A stretch of DNA of 64,000 bases from Cellulomonas persica (GTDB taxonomy: Bacteria > Actinomycetota > Actinomycetes > Actinomycetales > Cellulomonadaceae), in contig NZ_BJUA01000015.1 of the NCBI RefSeq assembly GCF_007989825.1, positions 1 through 64,000 on the forward strand, in the 5' to 3' direction. Under the pieces are notes generated by a model. The model ran no database searches. It saw only the letters and a list, made by a program, of their open reading frames with translations, and was not told where the DNA came from. Of the stretch, positions 40,756 through 48,488 are shown piece after piece. Within the stretch, counting starts at the first letter, position 1; each line of letters opens with the position of its first letter. Both the position numbers and the translations under genes were made by a program.

Positions 40756-41847
40756 TCAGCTGACCGTGAGCGAACCCTTGCCCTGCGGCACGAGCTCGAC
40801 CCACGTGTTCCCGGGCGCGAGCAGCGCCTCGGTGCCGTCCGGCAGGTAGAGGCGCATCGGGTCCTCGGGCGCGGCCTTCTTCCACGTCACCGCGATCGTC
40901 TTGCCGCCGGTCGCGATCGTGGCGTCGCCCTCGCCCTTGAGCTTGTACGTCGGGACGAGCGTGCCGCCCTGCGCCTTGAACTTGGTCTGCTCGTGCACCG
41001 CGACGATCGAGACGACGTTGACCGCCGAGAGGCGCTCGCCGCTCGCCGCCATCGCGGGCGTCGAGCCCTCCGAGCGCAGCCACGTGCCGCTGGCCGCGTC
41101 CCACGTCCAGGTCGGGTTCGACGCCGCCGACAGGCGGAACGAGAGCGTGCTCGCGGCCGTGCCGCTGGTGACCGCCGTGGCCTCCTCGGCCGTCCGGGCG
41201 AACCCGAACTGCTCCGCCGGGGAGTTCTGGTGGTTCGCGTCGGCGAGGCCCCAGAAGACCGCCATGTCGCCGTAGACGTTGTGCGGCGCAGGGCGTGCGC
41301 TCGAGCGCGACATGCCCTTGACGCCCGCATCGTTGCTGAGGAGCTGGATGCCCGCGTCCTTGGTGAGCGCCACGATGCCCGGCTGACCGCCCGAGAACGC
41401 GAGCAGCGGGTTCAGGGGCTTGAGGATCGTCCAGTCCATGGGGCGGACCGAGCGGATCGGGCCGACCGACTCCGGGACCTGCGAGTGGTACACCGCGACG
41501 AACCGCGAGACCTGGAACTCGACGATCGTCTCCCACACCACGTCGGCCTTCTCGAGGCCCGTCTGCGGGCGCGCGGCCGAGGTGTTCTCGACCTTCACGC
41601 CGATCGCCGGACGGTTCACCGGCTCGCCCTCGATCGGGACGCCCGTGAGCGGCCAGGTCGCCGCCACCGACGGCGTCGGGACCGGCTGCTTGTCGGCGTC
41701 GATCGTCGCCTTCTCGGTGACGGGCGTGGGCGCCGGCTGCGGGTCTGCAGAGCTGCAGGCGGCGGTGAAGGTCAGCGCGAGCGCGCCGAGCAGGCCGAGT
41801 ACACGCACGCTGTTCGTGCGCGGTCGTCGGATGGACGTGGGCGTCAT
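40756..41847 (-). CDS. DUF3048 domain lipoprotein (YerB-like)
   Basis: The 363-residue exported protein has a basic start, a hydrophobic signal and lipobox TAAC with lipid-bearing Cys31. The mature part holds the DUF3048 region (PAIGVKVENTSAARPQTGL through GPIRSVRPMDW) and a C-terminal domain ending in a beta-rich segment. The biochemical function of the family is not established. ATG 41847 has GGGGGAG upstream. It is divergent from menE. Confidence 0.88.
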   Translation of the reverse strand: MTPTSIRRPRTNSVRVLGLLGALALTFTAACSSADPQPAPTPVTEKATIDADKQPVPTPSVAATWPLTGVPIEGEPVNRPAIGVKVENTSAARPQTGLEKADVVWETIVEFQVSRFVAVYHSQVPESVGPIRSVRPMDWTILKPLNPLLAFSGGQPGIVALTKDAGIQLLSNDAGVKGMSRSSARPAPHNVYGDMAVFWGLADANHQNSPAEQFGFARTAEEATAVTSGTAASTLSFRLSAASNPTWTWDAASGTWLRSEGSTPAMAASGERLSAVNVVSIVAVHEQTKFKAQGGTLVPTYKLKGEGDATIATGGKTIAVTWKKAAPEDPMRLYLPDGTEALLAPGNTWVELVPQGKGSLTVS

Positions 41848-42045
41848 CGGTGTCTCCCCCCAGGGTCAGCGGGACCAGGGTGCCACGGACGGCAGCGGGC
41901 GCGTGCATCCGGACCACGTTCGTCCGTGTTCTCCCTCGTTCCTCCCCGTCGTGCTCGGTTCGCCTCCGCACGACGGCGTGCGTCGTGTCGCGTCGATCAC
42001 GTCGCGGCAGGCCGGGACGGGTTCGGCCGACGCGCGTGCGCGACC

Positions 42046-42051
42046 TAGGCT
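42046..42051 (+). promoter_or_regulatory. Leaderless promoter -10 box of menE
   Basis: TAGGCT is followed by seven bases and GTG 42059, with no ribosome binding site between. Confidence 0.55.
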
Positions 42052-42058
42052 GGGGAAC

Positions 42059-43429
42059 GTGAGCCGGCCGCTGCGTGACGTCGCTGCACGCGTCGACCTC
42101 CTGCTCGACCTCCTGCGCCCGGCGCTCGACGGCACGGGTCCCGCGTTGCGCGTGACGTCGTGCACGCCCGGTTCGGGCGCCGCCCGCACGGCCGACGAGG
42201 CGTCCGACGATCGGGCTCGCGACGACGAGGTGCCCGACGACGTCGCGCTCGTCGTCGCGACCTCCGGCTCGACCGGTGAGCCGCGTGCGGCGCTCCTGAC
42301 CGCGGCCGCTCTGCGCGCCTCCGGTCTGGCGACCGAGCGGCGCCTGTCCGGTCCGGGCCGGTGGCTGCTCGCGCTGCCCGTCGACCACGTCGCGGGGCTT
42401 CAGGTGCTCGTGCGCTCGGTGCTCGCCGGGACGCGCCCCGCCGTCGTCGCCGGCGCGCACTTCACCCCTGACGCGTTCACCGCGGCGGTCGCCACCATGA
42501 CCGACGACGAGCGCGGCGACACCGCGACCGACGACGCGGCGACCGCCGACGCGGGCGCGACCAGCAGCGCACCCGGCGGCCGGCCCGCTGTCGAACCCGC
42601 TGCTGGACCCGCGGTCCGCCGCTCGCTGCCGCGGTACGTCTCGCTCGTGCCCACGCAGCTCGTGCGCATCCTGGACGACGACGCGGCGACCGCGGCCGCG
42701 CGCACGTTCGACGCGATCCTGCTCGGCGGCGCGGCCGCTGCGGCTCCCCTGCTCGCGCGCGCCCGGGACGCGGGACTGCGCGTCGTCACGACGTACGGCA
42801 TGACCGAGACGTGCGGCGGGTGCGTGTACGACGGCGTGCCCCTCGACGGCGTGCAGCTCCGGCTGGACGACGACGGCCGCGTGCTGCTCGGCGGCGACGT
42901 CCTGGCCGCGGGCTACCTGGGCCGTCCCGACCTCGACGCCACGACGTTCGTCGAGCGCGACGGCACCCGCTACCTGCGCACGAGCGACCTCGGGCGGATC
43001 GACGACGACCGCCTCACGGTGCTCGGGCGCGCCGACGACGTCGTCGTCACCGGCGGCGTCAACGTCGCGCCCGCGGCCGTCGAGGCGGCCCTCGCGACGC
43101 TGCCGGGGGTCGCCGAGGCGCTCGTCGTGGGCGTCCCCGACGACGAGTGGGGCCAGGCGGTCGCGGCCCTCGTCGTCCTCGACACCTCGGCCGCCCCGTC
43201 GTCGGGCGCGACCTCCTCGGACGGACGGCCGTCGGTCGACCTCGCCACGGTGCGTGCGCACGTCGCGAGCGCGCTCGGTGCGCCGTTCGCGCCGCGCCAC
43301 CTCGTCGTCGTCGACGCGCTGCCGCTGCGCGGACCCGGCAAGCCCGACCGCCGGACGGCCCGCACGGTCGTCGAGACCCACCTCGCGTCGTCCACCGCCC
43401 AGCCCACCTCATCCGGGAGCCCCGCGTGA
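42059..43429 (+). CDS. menE: o-Succinylbenzoate-CoA ligase
   Basis: The 456-residue adenylate-forming enzyme activates o-succinylbenzoate for MenB. It has the phosphate loop ATSGSTGEPRA, the TYGMTETCGG motif, the YLRTSDLGRIDDD aspartate, and the C-terminal catalytic lysine in GPGKPDRR. An Asp/Ala/Thr-rich low-complexity insert lies near residues 155-190. The stop overlaps the menA GTG by four bases, so the two are one operon. Confidence 0.92.
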   Translation: MSRPLRDVAARVDLLLDLLRPALDGTGPALRVTSCTPGSGAARTADEASDDRARDDEVPDDVALVVATSGSTGEPRAALLTAAALRASGLATERRLSGPGRWLLALPVDHVAGLQVLVRSVLAGTRPAVVAGAHFTPDAFTAAVATMTDDERGDTATDDAATADAGATSSAPGGRPAVEPAAGPAVRRSLPRYVSLVPTQLVRILDDDAATAAARTFDAILLGGAAAAAPLLARARDAGLRVVTTYGMTETCGGCVYDGVPLDGVQLRLDDDGRVLLGGDVLAAGYLGRPDLDATTFVERDGTRYLRTSDLGRIDDDRLTVLGRADDVVVTGGVNVAPAAVEAALATLPGVAEALVVGVPDDEWGQAVAALVVLDTSAAPSSGATSSDGRPSVDLATVRAHVASALGAPFAPRHLVVVDALPLRGPGKPDRRTARTVVETHLASSTAQPTSSGSPA

Positions 43430-44295
43430 ACACACCGCAGGAATGGGTCGCCGGCGCGCGGCCCCGCACGCTGCCCGCCGCGGCCGCCCCCGTGCTCGTC
43501 GGCACCGGCGCGGCCGCGCAGCTCGACGCGTCCCATCTCGGGCGCGCGCTGCTCGCACTCGGCGTCGCGCTCGCGCTGCAGGTCGGCGTGAACTACGCGA
43601 ACGACTACTCCGACGGCATCCGCGGGACCGACCTCGACCGCGTCGGCCCCATGCGGCTGACCGCGTCGGGCGCTGCGCGACCGTCCGACGTCCGCAACGC
43701 CGCGTTCCTCGCGTTCGGCGTCGCGGCCGTGCTGGGGCTGTGGCTCGTCGCCGCGTCCGGCACGTGGTGGCTGCTGGCCGTCGGCGCGCTCGCGATCCTC
43801 GCGGCCTGGGGCTACACCGGCGGGCGCACGCCGTACGGGTACCTGGGGCTCGGCGAGGTCGGGGTGTTCACGTTCTTCGGGCTCGTCGCCGTCCTGGGCA
43901 CCACGTACACGCAGGCCGGGCGGCTCTCGTGGGTCGCGTGGGTCGGGGCCGTGGCCGTCGGCCTGCTCGCGTGCGCGCTGCTCATGGTCAACAACCTGCG
44001 GGACATCCCCACCGACGCGCTCGTCGGGAAACGGACCCTGGCGGTGCGGCTCGGCGACCGGCGCGCCCGGTGGGCGTACGCGGCGCTCGTCGTCGTGCCC
44101 GTGCTGCTCGGCATCGTGTGCGCGTTCGCGGCGCCGTGGGCGCTCATGGTCAGCGTGCTCCTCGCGCCGGCCGGGGTGCTCGCCGTCGTCGTGCTGCTCG
44201 GGGCGCGCGGGCGGGCGCTCGTGCCCGTGCTCGCCGGGACGGGGCTGCTCGAGCTCGCGTTCGGGGTGCTGCTCGGGCTGGGGCTCGCGCTCTGA
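43426..44295 (+). CDS. menA: 1,4-Dihydroxy-2-naphthoate polyprenyltransferase
   Basis: The 289-residue UbiA-family membrane enzyme attaches the prenyl chain to the naphthoate ring. The two metal/diphosphate-binding motifs are NYANDYSDGIRGTD and NNLRDIPTD; about eight membrane helices surround them. The start is a GTG coupled to menE. The final step is then methylation by MenG, also in this window. Confidence 0.95.
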   Translation: MNTPQEWVAGARPRTLPAAAAPVLVGTGAAAQLDASHLGRALLALGVALALQVGVNYANDYSDGIRGTDLDRVGPMRLTASGAARPSDVRNAAFLAFGVAAVLGLWLVAASGTWWLLAVGALAILAAWGYTGGRTPYGYLGLGEVGVFTFFGLVAVLGTTYTQAGRLSWVAWVGAVAVGLLACALLMVNNLRDIPTDALVGKRTLAVRLGDRRARWAYAALVVVPVLLGIVCAFAAPWALMVSVLLAPAGVLAVVVLLGARGRALVPVLAGTGLLELAFGVLLGLGLAL

Positions 44296-44299
44296 CGCG

Positions 44300-44884
44300 T
44301 CAGGCGCGCGGCTCGGTCTGACGTCCGACCGGCTGCTCGTCGGTCTGACGCTCGACCGGCTGCTCGTCGGTCTGGCGCTCGACCGGCTGCTCGTCGGTCT
44401 GACGCTCGACCGGCTGCTCGTCGACCTGGGGTGCGGCCGGCTGTTCGTCGGCCTGGGGTGCGGCCGGCTGTTCGTCGGCCTGGGGTGCGGCCGGGTCGGC
44501 GTCCGCCTCGGTCTGTGCCTCGGCCTGTGCGTCGACCCGCGCGGTGTCGTCGGACGGCGGCGCGGCCGGACGCGGCTCGCGAGCCGCTCGGTCCTCGGGG
44601 TGCTCGGCGAGACGCGCCTCGGCGGCGTCGACCGCCGCGTCCTCATAGCTCGCGTCCTCGTCGGACGCCGTCACCCGGCGCGACCCCGCGCGGGCCGTGG
44701 CGCGTTGCTCGACCCAGGCGGCCGCCGCGCGGCTCTGCCGTCCGAGCAGCACGTAGGACAGCGCCCACGCGACGAACAGGCCCGCGACCGGCGCGAGCCA
44801 GGAACGCATGCCGACGAACCACAGGGCGACCGTGACGACCGCGAACAGCGCGAGGCGCAGGAGGGTGTAGACGAGGACTGGCAC
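44300..44884 (-). CDS. DUF4229-type membrane protein with C-terminal repeat tail
   Basis: The 194-residue protein has two N-terminal membrane helices (LVYTLLRLALFAVVTVALWF and LAPVAGLFVAWALSYVLLG) followed by a basic stretch, the plan of small DUF4229 proteins. The C-terminal half is Glu/Ala/Gln/Pro-rich and includes a 9-residue repeat such as DEQPVERQT. GTG 44884 has TACGCT six bases upstream (leaderless). It converges on menA with only four bases between stops. Function is unknown. Confidence 0.75.
   Translation of the reverse strand: MPVLVYTLLRLALFAVVTVALWFVGMRSWLAPVAGLFVAWALSYVLLGRQSRAAAAWVEQRATARAGSRRVTASDEDASYEDAAVDAAEARLAEHPEDRAAREPRPAAPPSDDTARVDAQAEAQTEADADPAAPQADEQPAAPQADEQPAAPQVDEQPVERQTDEQPVERQTDEQPVERQTDEQPVGRQTEPRA
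44324..44492. repeat. 27-bp in-frame tandem repeat
   Basis: The last third of the DUF4229-like gene consists of about six head-to-tail 27-bp units encoding DEQPVERQT or DEQPAAPQA variants. Adjacent units differ by only one or a few bases, so the array is recent and probably length-variable between strains. Confidence 0.85.
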
Positions 44885-44890
44885 GGAGCC

Positions 44891-44896
44891 AGCGTA
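44891..44896 (-). promoter_or_regulatory. Leaderless -10 box of the DUF4229-like gene
   Basis: Minus-strand TACGCT ends six bases before GTG 44884. Confidence 0.45.
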
Positions 44897-44984
44897 GGCG
44901 GGCCCGCGGCCCCGTCGGGCCGCGCCGAGGCCCCACCGCCGCGATCTGCACCACACCGACCGTCACGGCGCGGCCCCCAGCAGA

Positions 44985-44990
44985 TAGCCT
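44985..44990 (+). promoter_or_regulatory. Leaderless -10 box of the PLDc_N gene
   Basis: TAGCCT is followed by six bases and ATG 44997. Confidence 0.5.
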
Positions 44991-44996
44991 GCCGGG

Positions 44997-45338
44997 ATGA
45001 GGTACCTGGGGACGCTGCTGCTGATCGGTCTCGTCGTGTACTGCGTGATCGACATCGTGCGCAGCGAGGACGACGAGCGCCTGGGCGTGCACCCCGCGCT
45101 GTGGGTGCTGCTCGTCGTGCTGTTCCCGTTGATCGGCGGCGTCGTGTGGCTCGCCGTGAGCCGCACGCGACGCGCCGGACGCGCACCGCGGCAGGCCGCC
45201 GGGCCGGTGGCGAGCGGTCCCGTCGCCCCCGACGACGACCCGGAGTTCCTGTGGCGGCTCGAGCAGGAGCGCCGTCGGCGCGAGGGCCGTGGGACCGACG
45301 ACGAGCCCCGCGACTCGACGGGCCCCGCTCCTAGCTGA
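44997..45338 (+). CDS. PLDc_N-domain small membrane protein
   Basis: The 113-residue protein has two helices (LGTLLLIGLVVYCVIDIV and ALWVLLVVLFPLIGGVVWLAV) with the acidic linker RSEDDERLG, matching the phospholipase D-nuclease N-terminal (PLDc_N) membrane module that occurs alone in many actinobacteria. The C-terminal tail is charged, with PEFLWRLEQE. No catalytic domain is present, so no enzyme activity is implied. Confidence 0.8.
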   Translation: MRYLGTLLLIGLVVYCVIDIVRSEDDERLGVHPALWVLLVVLFPLIGGVVWLAVSRTRRAGRAPRQAAGPVASGPVAPDDDPEFLWRLEQERRRREGRGTDDEPRDSTGPAPS

Positions 45339-45458
45339 CCCTTCCGACTGCGGGCAGATGCTCGCAGCGCGAGGCCTCTTCAGGAGGCTGCCCCGGCCCG
45401 TCCTTCCCTGGGCTCCACCCTCTGTGGATGACGACACGGGCATGTCGGGCGATCTCGG

Positions 45459-45464
45459 TACGAT
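45459..45464 (+). promoter_or_regulatory. Leaderless -10 box of the DUF222-HNH gene
   Basis: TACGAT is followed by six bases and ATG 45471. Confidence 0.4.
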
Positions 45465-45470
45465 TCGTAC

Positions 45471-47159
45471 ATGCGTTCGATGCTGTGGGACTCCGGTGCT
45501 CCCGCGGCGACGGCAGCCGAGGGGGTCGCCGTCGTCGCGGGCGGCAGCGCGCGCTCGAGCACCGCAGCGCACTCCGGCACGCTCGGCGTCGTGGCTCCTG
45601 ACGCCGGGGCCGGGGCGGGCGTCGCGCGCCCGGGCGATCTCGGCGTCGGGGGGCCAGACACCGGCGCTGGGCCGGGGACTGGAGCCGCGCGCAACGGCGG
45701 ACCCGGCGGAGGAGCGCCAGACGTCGGCGCTGGGTCGGGGACGGACGTCGCGAGCGCGGTGGCCTCGCTCGTCAGGCTCGCCCGGTCACTGCTCGCCCCG
45801 GCGCGTGCGTCCGCGCGGTGGGCCGGCGCTGACCGGCAGTCGGCGATCGCCGGGATCGACGACGCGGTCGCCGCGCTCATCGCCGCGCGGGCACACCTGC
45901 TCAGCGCCGAGCAGCGGGCCGGCAGCTGGGCCGGGAGCGGGGACCGCGACTTCGCCGCGTGGCGTGGGCGAGTCACGCGCGGCGGCGCACCCGCCGCCTC
46001 GGCCGAGGTACGGGCCGCGGAGGTCGTGACATCGATGCCCGCCGTCGAGGAGGGGCTCGCGAACCGCACCCTGTCGCAGCGGCACGTCGACGTCCTCGCC
46101 CGCACCGCCGCCAAGGCGACGCCCGCGGTCGCCGCGGCCCTGGCCGAGCCCGAGCAGCAGCTCGCGCTCGTGGAGCTCGGGCGTCGGCTCGACGGTCGCC
46201 ACTTCGCGAGCGCGGTCGACCGCTGGGCGGCGGCTGTGGACCCCGTCGCGGTCGAGCGGGACCACGCCGCCCAGCGGGAGCGCCGGCACCTCCACGTGAC
46301 GGACACGCCAGGCGGCACGCAGGTGCGAGGGCTGCTCGACCTGCGCGCGGGTCATCGCCTGCGCCTGGCCCTCGAGGCCGCGAGCCCGCGTCCGACCACC
46401 GACGACCCGCGCTCGCTCGAGCAGCGTCGTGCGGACGCGCTCGTCGCGATCGCAGAGCACGCGCTGTCGGCTCCCGACTCACCACCCTCGGCGTCCGTGG
46501 CGCCGCACGTGTCGGTGGTTCTCTCGCAGGACACGTGGGCGGCGCTCTCGTCCGTCCTCCACCCGCCCCGAACGGACACATCCGCCCGACGATCCCCCGC
46601 GGAGATGCTCGCGGAAGGGCTGCGGGGCGTGACGCCACCCGCCGACGAGGAGGGCGCTCCGATCCCCGTCAGCGAGGTCGTGCGGTTGCTGTGCGACTGC
46701 GAGCTCACGCGCGTCGTCGTCGACGCCGAGGGCCGACCCGTCGACGTGGGCCGGACCCAGCGGCTGTACTCGGGGTACCTGCGGCGCGCGGTGATCGCCC
46801 GCGATCGGGGCTGCGTGTGGTCAGGGTGCGGCGCACGCGCCCGGTGGTGCGAGGTCCACCACATCCAGTAGTGGGACCGGGACGGCGGAGCGACGTCGGT
46901 CGAGAACGGTGCTCTGCTGTGCAGCTACCACCACCACGAGGTGCACCGCCGCGACCTCGTGATCGCCCGCACGCCCGGTGGGGGCACGCACGAGATCCGG
47001 CAGGTCGGCTACACGTTCCGCACGCGCGACGGCCGCGTCGTTGCGTCCGACCAGCCCGACTCGCACGCCACCGGCGACTCGCACGCCACCGGCCCAGCCC
47101 GCACGGACTCCGAGCGCACGACCTCCGATCTCCCCGAGGCCGACGACCGTCCGCCGTGA
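45471..47159 (+). pseudogene. DUF222-HNH endonuclease gene interrupted by an amber codon
   Basis: The frame encodes a Gly/Ala-rich start, a DUF222 domain (about 95-330) and the beginning of an HNH nuclease (CVWSGCGARARWCEVHHIQ). It then meets TAG at 46869-46871 and resumes in the same frame with WDRDGGATSVENGALLCSYHHHEVH to a normal TGA at 47157. Intact relatives read HHxxWWxDGG here, so TGG has very likely become TAG. The product would be 466 residues without the last catalytic histidines. These genes are repetitive and often decayed in actinobacteria. A sequencing error cannot be excluded. Confidence 0.85.
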
Positions 47160-47228
47160 CGTGAGGGAGGAGCGCACCATGACAGGGTGACCGCAGCACG
47201 GGGCGCGTCTCGGCGGGCAGACCGCCCG

Positions 47229-47307
47229 CCCCCGAGCCCTGAGGACGCGGGCGGCGTGCGACGGCCAGCCCCCGACCCTGAGGATGCGGGCGGCGCGCGA
47301 CGGCGCG
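47229..47307. repeat. Two direct copies of a 39-40 bp GC-rich unit
   Basis: A unit starting CCCCCGA(G)CCCTGAGGA and ending GCGACGGC plus a few bases occurs at 47229-47268 and 47269-47307 with few differences. It lies in the 210-base gap between the DUF222 pseudogene and the ccsB stop; no gene or terminator is otherwise evident there. Confidence 0.7.
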
Positions 47308-47369
47308 CCCCGGTCACGCAGCGCGTGCTCGCACGCGAGTCGGTGGCCGCCCCCAGGCGCGTGAGTGGG

Positions 47370-48488
47370 CTAGAAGGCGTACGAGTGCAGGCCCGGGAGG
47401 ACGAGGTTGACGACCGTGAAGTTCGCGAGCACGCACGCGTAGCCGACGAACACGAAGTAGGCCGCCTTGCGACCGCTCCACCCGCGCGTCGTGCGTGCGT
47501 GCAGGTAGCCCGCGTACACGACCCACGCGACGAACGTGCCGACCTCCTTGGAGTCCCAGTTCCAGTACCGACCCCACGCGTCCTCGGCCCAGATCGCGCC
47601 GCCGATCAGCGTGAGGGTCCACAGGACGAAGGCAACCGCGTTGAGCCGGAACGAGAGGGCCTCGAGGCGGCGGGCGTCGGGCACCTGCTCGAGCCAGCGG
47701 AACCGCGGGCCGGTGACGGCCAGGCCCGAGAAGGCCTGACGGAGGCCGTCGGCGGACTTCCACGGGTGGTCGAGGTGCGAGCGACCGGTCTCGCGGCCGT
47801 GCCGCAGCACCTGCAGGACCGCGGTCGCGAACGCGACCGTGAAGATGCCGGTGGCGATGATCGCGACGCCCACGTGCAGCACGAGCCAGTAGTTCTGCAG
47901 CGCAGGTCGGACGGCGTCGGCCCGGACGAAGAAGCTCTCGAGCGCCACGACGAGCGCCGTGACCGCGATGCCCATGACGACGACGCCGAGGAAGGCGATG
48001 ACGCGACGGCGCTGCACGATCGCGAGCACCGTCGTCGCGACGAACACACCGACGAGCGTGAACTCGTACATGTTCGCCGTGGGCCACCGACCGGCGGCCA
48101 CACCCCGCAGCACGATCGCGACGAACAGCAGCGCGCTGCCGAGATAGGTCGTGGAGCGCGCGATGCCCTCGGCGCGCGGCGAGCGACCGGGCGCCGCCTC
48201 GGCGGCCGAGCCCGCGACGGCTGAGACACTGCCCCCGCCCGTCGCGCTCCCGGAGAGGGGCGACGAGACGCGTGCCGACGAGCCCGCACCCGCACCGACG
48301 CCCGCGGTGGCCGGCACGTTCGCGCGGTCCTGGACGGCCGCGGCACCGGCCGCGTCGGCGTCGGCGCCCTCGCGCCGCTGGGCGTTGTCGGCGAGCCGCG
48401 CGAGGTCGACCGTGTAGGCGATCAGCGCGATGGTGAATGCCGTCGCCGCCGCCCAGACGAGCAGCGTGCTCAGATCACCCGTGTTCAT
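47370..48488 (-). CDS. ccsB: Cytochrome c biogenesis protein CcsB/CcsA (ResC)
   Basis: The 372-residue membrane protein is the heme-handling partner of ResB in system II cytochrome c maturation. It has about eight helices, the tryptophan-rich heme motif WAEDAWGRYWNWDSKEVG and histidines in the helices (VLHVGVA, LHARTTR). A Gly/Ser/Ala-rich loop of about 70 residues lies between helices one and two. The ATG overlaps the resB stop (ATGA). Last gene of the operon. Confidence 0.93.
   Translation of the reverse strand: MNTGDLSTLLVWAAATAFTIALIAYTVDLARLADNAQRREGADADAAGAAAVQDRANVPATAGVGAGAGSSARVSSPLSGSATGGGSVSAVAGSAAEAAPGRSPRAEGIARSTTYLGSALLFVAIVLRGVAAGRWPTANMYEFTLVGVFVATTVLAIVQRRRVIAFLGVVVMGIAVTALVVALESFFVRADAVRPALQNYWLVLHVGVAIIATGIFTVAFATAVLQVLRHGRETGRSHLDHPWKSADGLRQAFSGLAVTGPRFRWLEQVPDARRLEALSFRLNAVAFVLWTLTLIGGAIWAEDAWGRYWNWDSKEVGTFVAWVVYAGYLHARTTRGWSGRKAAYFVFVGYACVLANFTVVNLVLPGLHSYAF

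Noticed and set aside
44324-44492. CRISPR-like array
   Set aside because: The repeats are directly adjacent without spacers, in frame, and encode a peptide.
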